Shown here piece after piece: positions 14,057 to 15,001 of a DNA stretch of 15,001 bases. Position 1 is the stretch's first letter; every line of letters starts with the position of its first letter. This DNA is from Coemansia sp. RSA 922. Its lineage: Eukaryota > Kickxellomycota > Kickxellomycetes > Kickxellales > Kickxellaceae. The position numbers and the translations under genes were made by a program. Location of the stretch: contig JANBQS010000589.1 in assembly GCA_027577415.1 (NCBI GenBank), positions 1-15,001 on the forward strand, read 5' to 3'. The notes below the pieces were generated by a model, which did not search any database, was not told the origin of the DNA, and saw nothing but the letters and a program-made list of their open reading frames with translations.

Positions 14057-15001
14057 CTACTCCCAGGCCTCTTCGTCGTCGCTATCCTCTTGCGCGAAGC
14101 GGTTCATTCCAGGCCGAGCTGAGGCATTGGCAGAGCCATTAGCAGTGGCGCCAGTTGGCGAGCGCGAAGCCAGGGCTGCAGCCAGTTGGGCTACGCTGTC
14201 AGACTGCTGAACGCCATTGCCATTGACGGCGTTATTGCGCATGGCAGGAGGAACCGGCAGCACGGGAGCCGGTGGGCCGCGACGAGGCGGAGCTTCTGGC
14301 TCAGGGTCCTGGCTCAAGTAGTTTGAGGGGACCCAGCCCTCGACGCCGCCACGCACGCCCAGCCACCAGCCATTGGCATTCTTGTCCACGATCTCGTACA
14401 CTACACCAGCCTCGAGTCCCAGCTCGCCTGGGTTCTGTGGTGGGAAGTCATACAGAGCTTTGTGACGTGGGTGACGTGGCTCAACCACGGCTGGCGGTGG
14501 TGGAGGCGGAGGCGGTGCTGGCTGATTGCGTACTGGAGCTGATACTGCCGCGCCGTTCTGTCTGCCATGTGCTGCACCGTAGCCGCCAGAGGAGTGAACT
14601 GGAGTCGCCGCAGCCTGGGATTCCGAGGGCCGTCTCTGGCTCCTGTGTTCAACAGAAGGCCGTTGCTGCTGCTGAACTGGCTGTCTCTGCGCCTGTGGTT
14701 GCTGAACTGGCTGCTGTTGCTGCTGAGGAGGGCGGGCATGGCCATTGCCGTTAACTACACCATTACCATTGGCCCTGGGGTTCACCTGAGGCCACGGCCG
14801 AGCATTCCGCTGGTTGGCGGGGCGGGACGACGAGGACTGCACGTTATTGCTGCGTGGTGGTGGATTGGAGCGACTGTTTTCAGGCTCGCCCGTCTTCACA
14901 TACACAGCCTTTTTGTCAAACACAGACCGGCTGAGCGACTCGTTCTTGGCAAACTTGATCTGCGTAGCCTTCATCTTCTTATTGTTGTAAGTAATGGCCG
15001 A
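14057..15001 (-). CDS. Class I myosin, C-terminal tail (5' partial)
   Basis: The frame is open from the window's right edge to the stop at 14057, giving 314 residues; the motor, IQ motifs and most of TH1 lie outside. The visible order is: end of the basic membrane-binding TH1 domain (ITYNNKKMKATQIKF ... VFDKKAVYVKTGEPENS), a Pro/Gln/Asn-rich TH2 region with poly-Gln and VNGNG repeats, a poly-Pro run, and an SH3 domain at about residues 179-231 (HKALYDF ... NGWWLGV ... GWVPSNYL). A short amphipathic stretch (VAQLAAALASR) and an acidic tail ending DSDDEEAWE follow. The acidic end with tryptophan is the Arp2/3-binding motif of fungal myosins I (Myo3/Myo5, MyoA), which drive actin assembly at endocytic sites. 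SH3 partners would be verprolin/WASP-type proteins. The tail end and SH3 are intact, and the peroxidase ATG lies 156 bp downstream. Confidence 0.92.
   Translation of the reverse strand, partial: SAITYNNKKMKATQIKFAKNESLSRSVFDKKAVYVKTGEPENSRSNPPPRSNNVQSSSSRPANQRNARPWPQVNPRANGNGVVNGNGHARPPQQQQQPVQQPQAQRQPVQQQQRPSVEHRSQRRPSESQAAATPVHSSGGYGAAHGRQNGAAVSAPVRNQPAPPPPPPPPAVVEPRHPRHKALYDFPPQNPGELGLEAGVVYEIVDKNANGWWLGVRGGVEGWVPSNYLSQDPEPEAPPRRGPPAPVLPVPPAMRNNAVNGNGVQQSDSVAQLAAALASRSPTGATANGSANASARPGMNRFAQEDSDDEEAWE

Noticed and set aside
1..15001. CRISPR array, rRNA or tRNA genes
   Set aside because: No regularly spaced repeats, rRNA-like blocks or paired A/B boxes were seen on either strand.

Overview
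The window looks like nuclear DNA from a filamentous or early-diverging fungus. Genes are compact, mostly intronless and read with the standard code. They include a class I myosin with an SH3 domain and an acidic Arp2/3-binding tail, a Naf1-type H/ACA snoRNP assembly factor and a fungal 2-Cys glutathione peroxidase. Two large F-box-like proteins belong to a family that I recall as strongly expanded in Kickxellomycotina (Coemansia and relatives). That lineage call is inference.

Layout: 1-2454 is the 3' part of a RhoGEF (DH-PH) gene on the plus strand, entering from outside the window. From about 2455 to 10850 is a visibly more AT-rich, gene-poor stretch. It holds a foldback (MITE-like) repeat at 2648-3004, an F-box-like gene at 3867-5681 (+), a small gene broken by two opposite frameshifts at 5979-6509 (-), an unrecognised possibly truncated gene at 6989-7531 (+), a second F-box-like paralogue at 7711-9384 (-), and possible transposon debris near 10379-10649. 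From 10852 to the right edge the sequence returns to conserved genes: a shortened RPA1-like protein (10852-11955, +), NAF1 (12008-12985, -), a glutathione peroxidase-type thiol peroxidase (13175-13900, -) and the 3' end of class I myosin (14057-15001, -).

The genes do not form one pathway. The flanks are housekeeping functions: Rho signalling, actin motility and endocytosis, peroxide defence, snoRNP assembly, and single-stranded DNA protein biology. The middle is a fast-evolving island of F-box-like paralogues and decaying orphan genes. The most notable gene is the RPA1-like one. It keeps the N-terminal protein-interaction OB fold and the C-terminal zinc-ribbon OB fold of replication protein A 70 kDa, but lacks the two central high-affinity DNA-binding domains, which are replaced by a short Ala/Glu-rich linker built from a 9-bp repeat.
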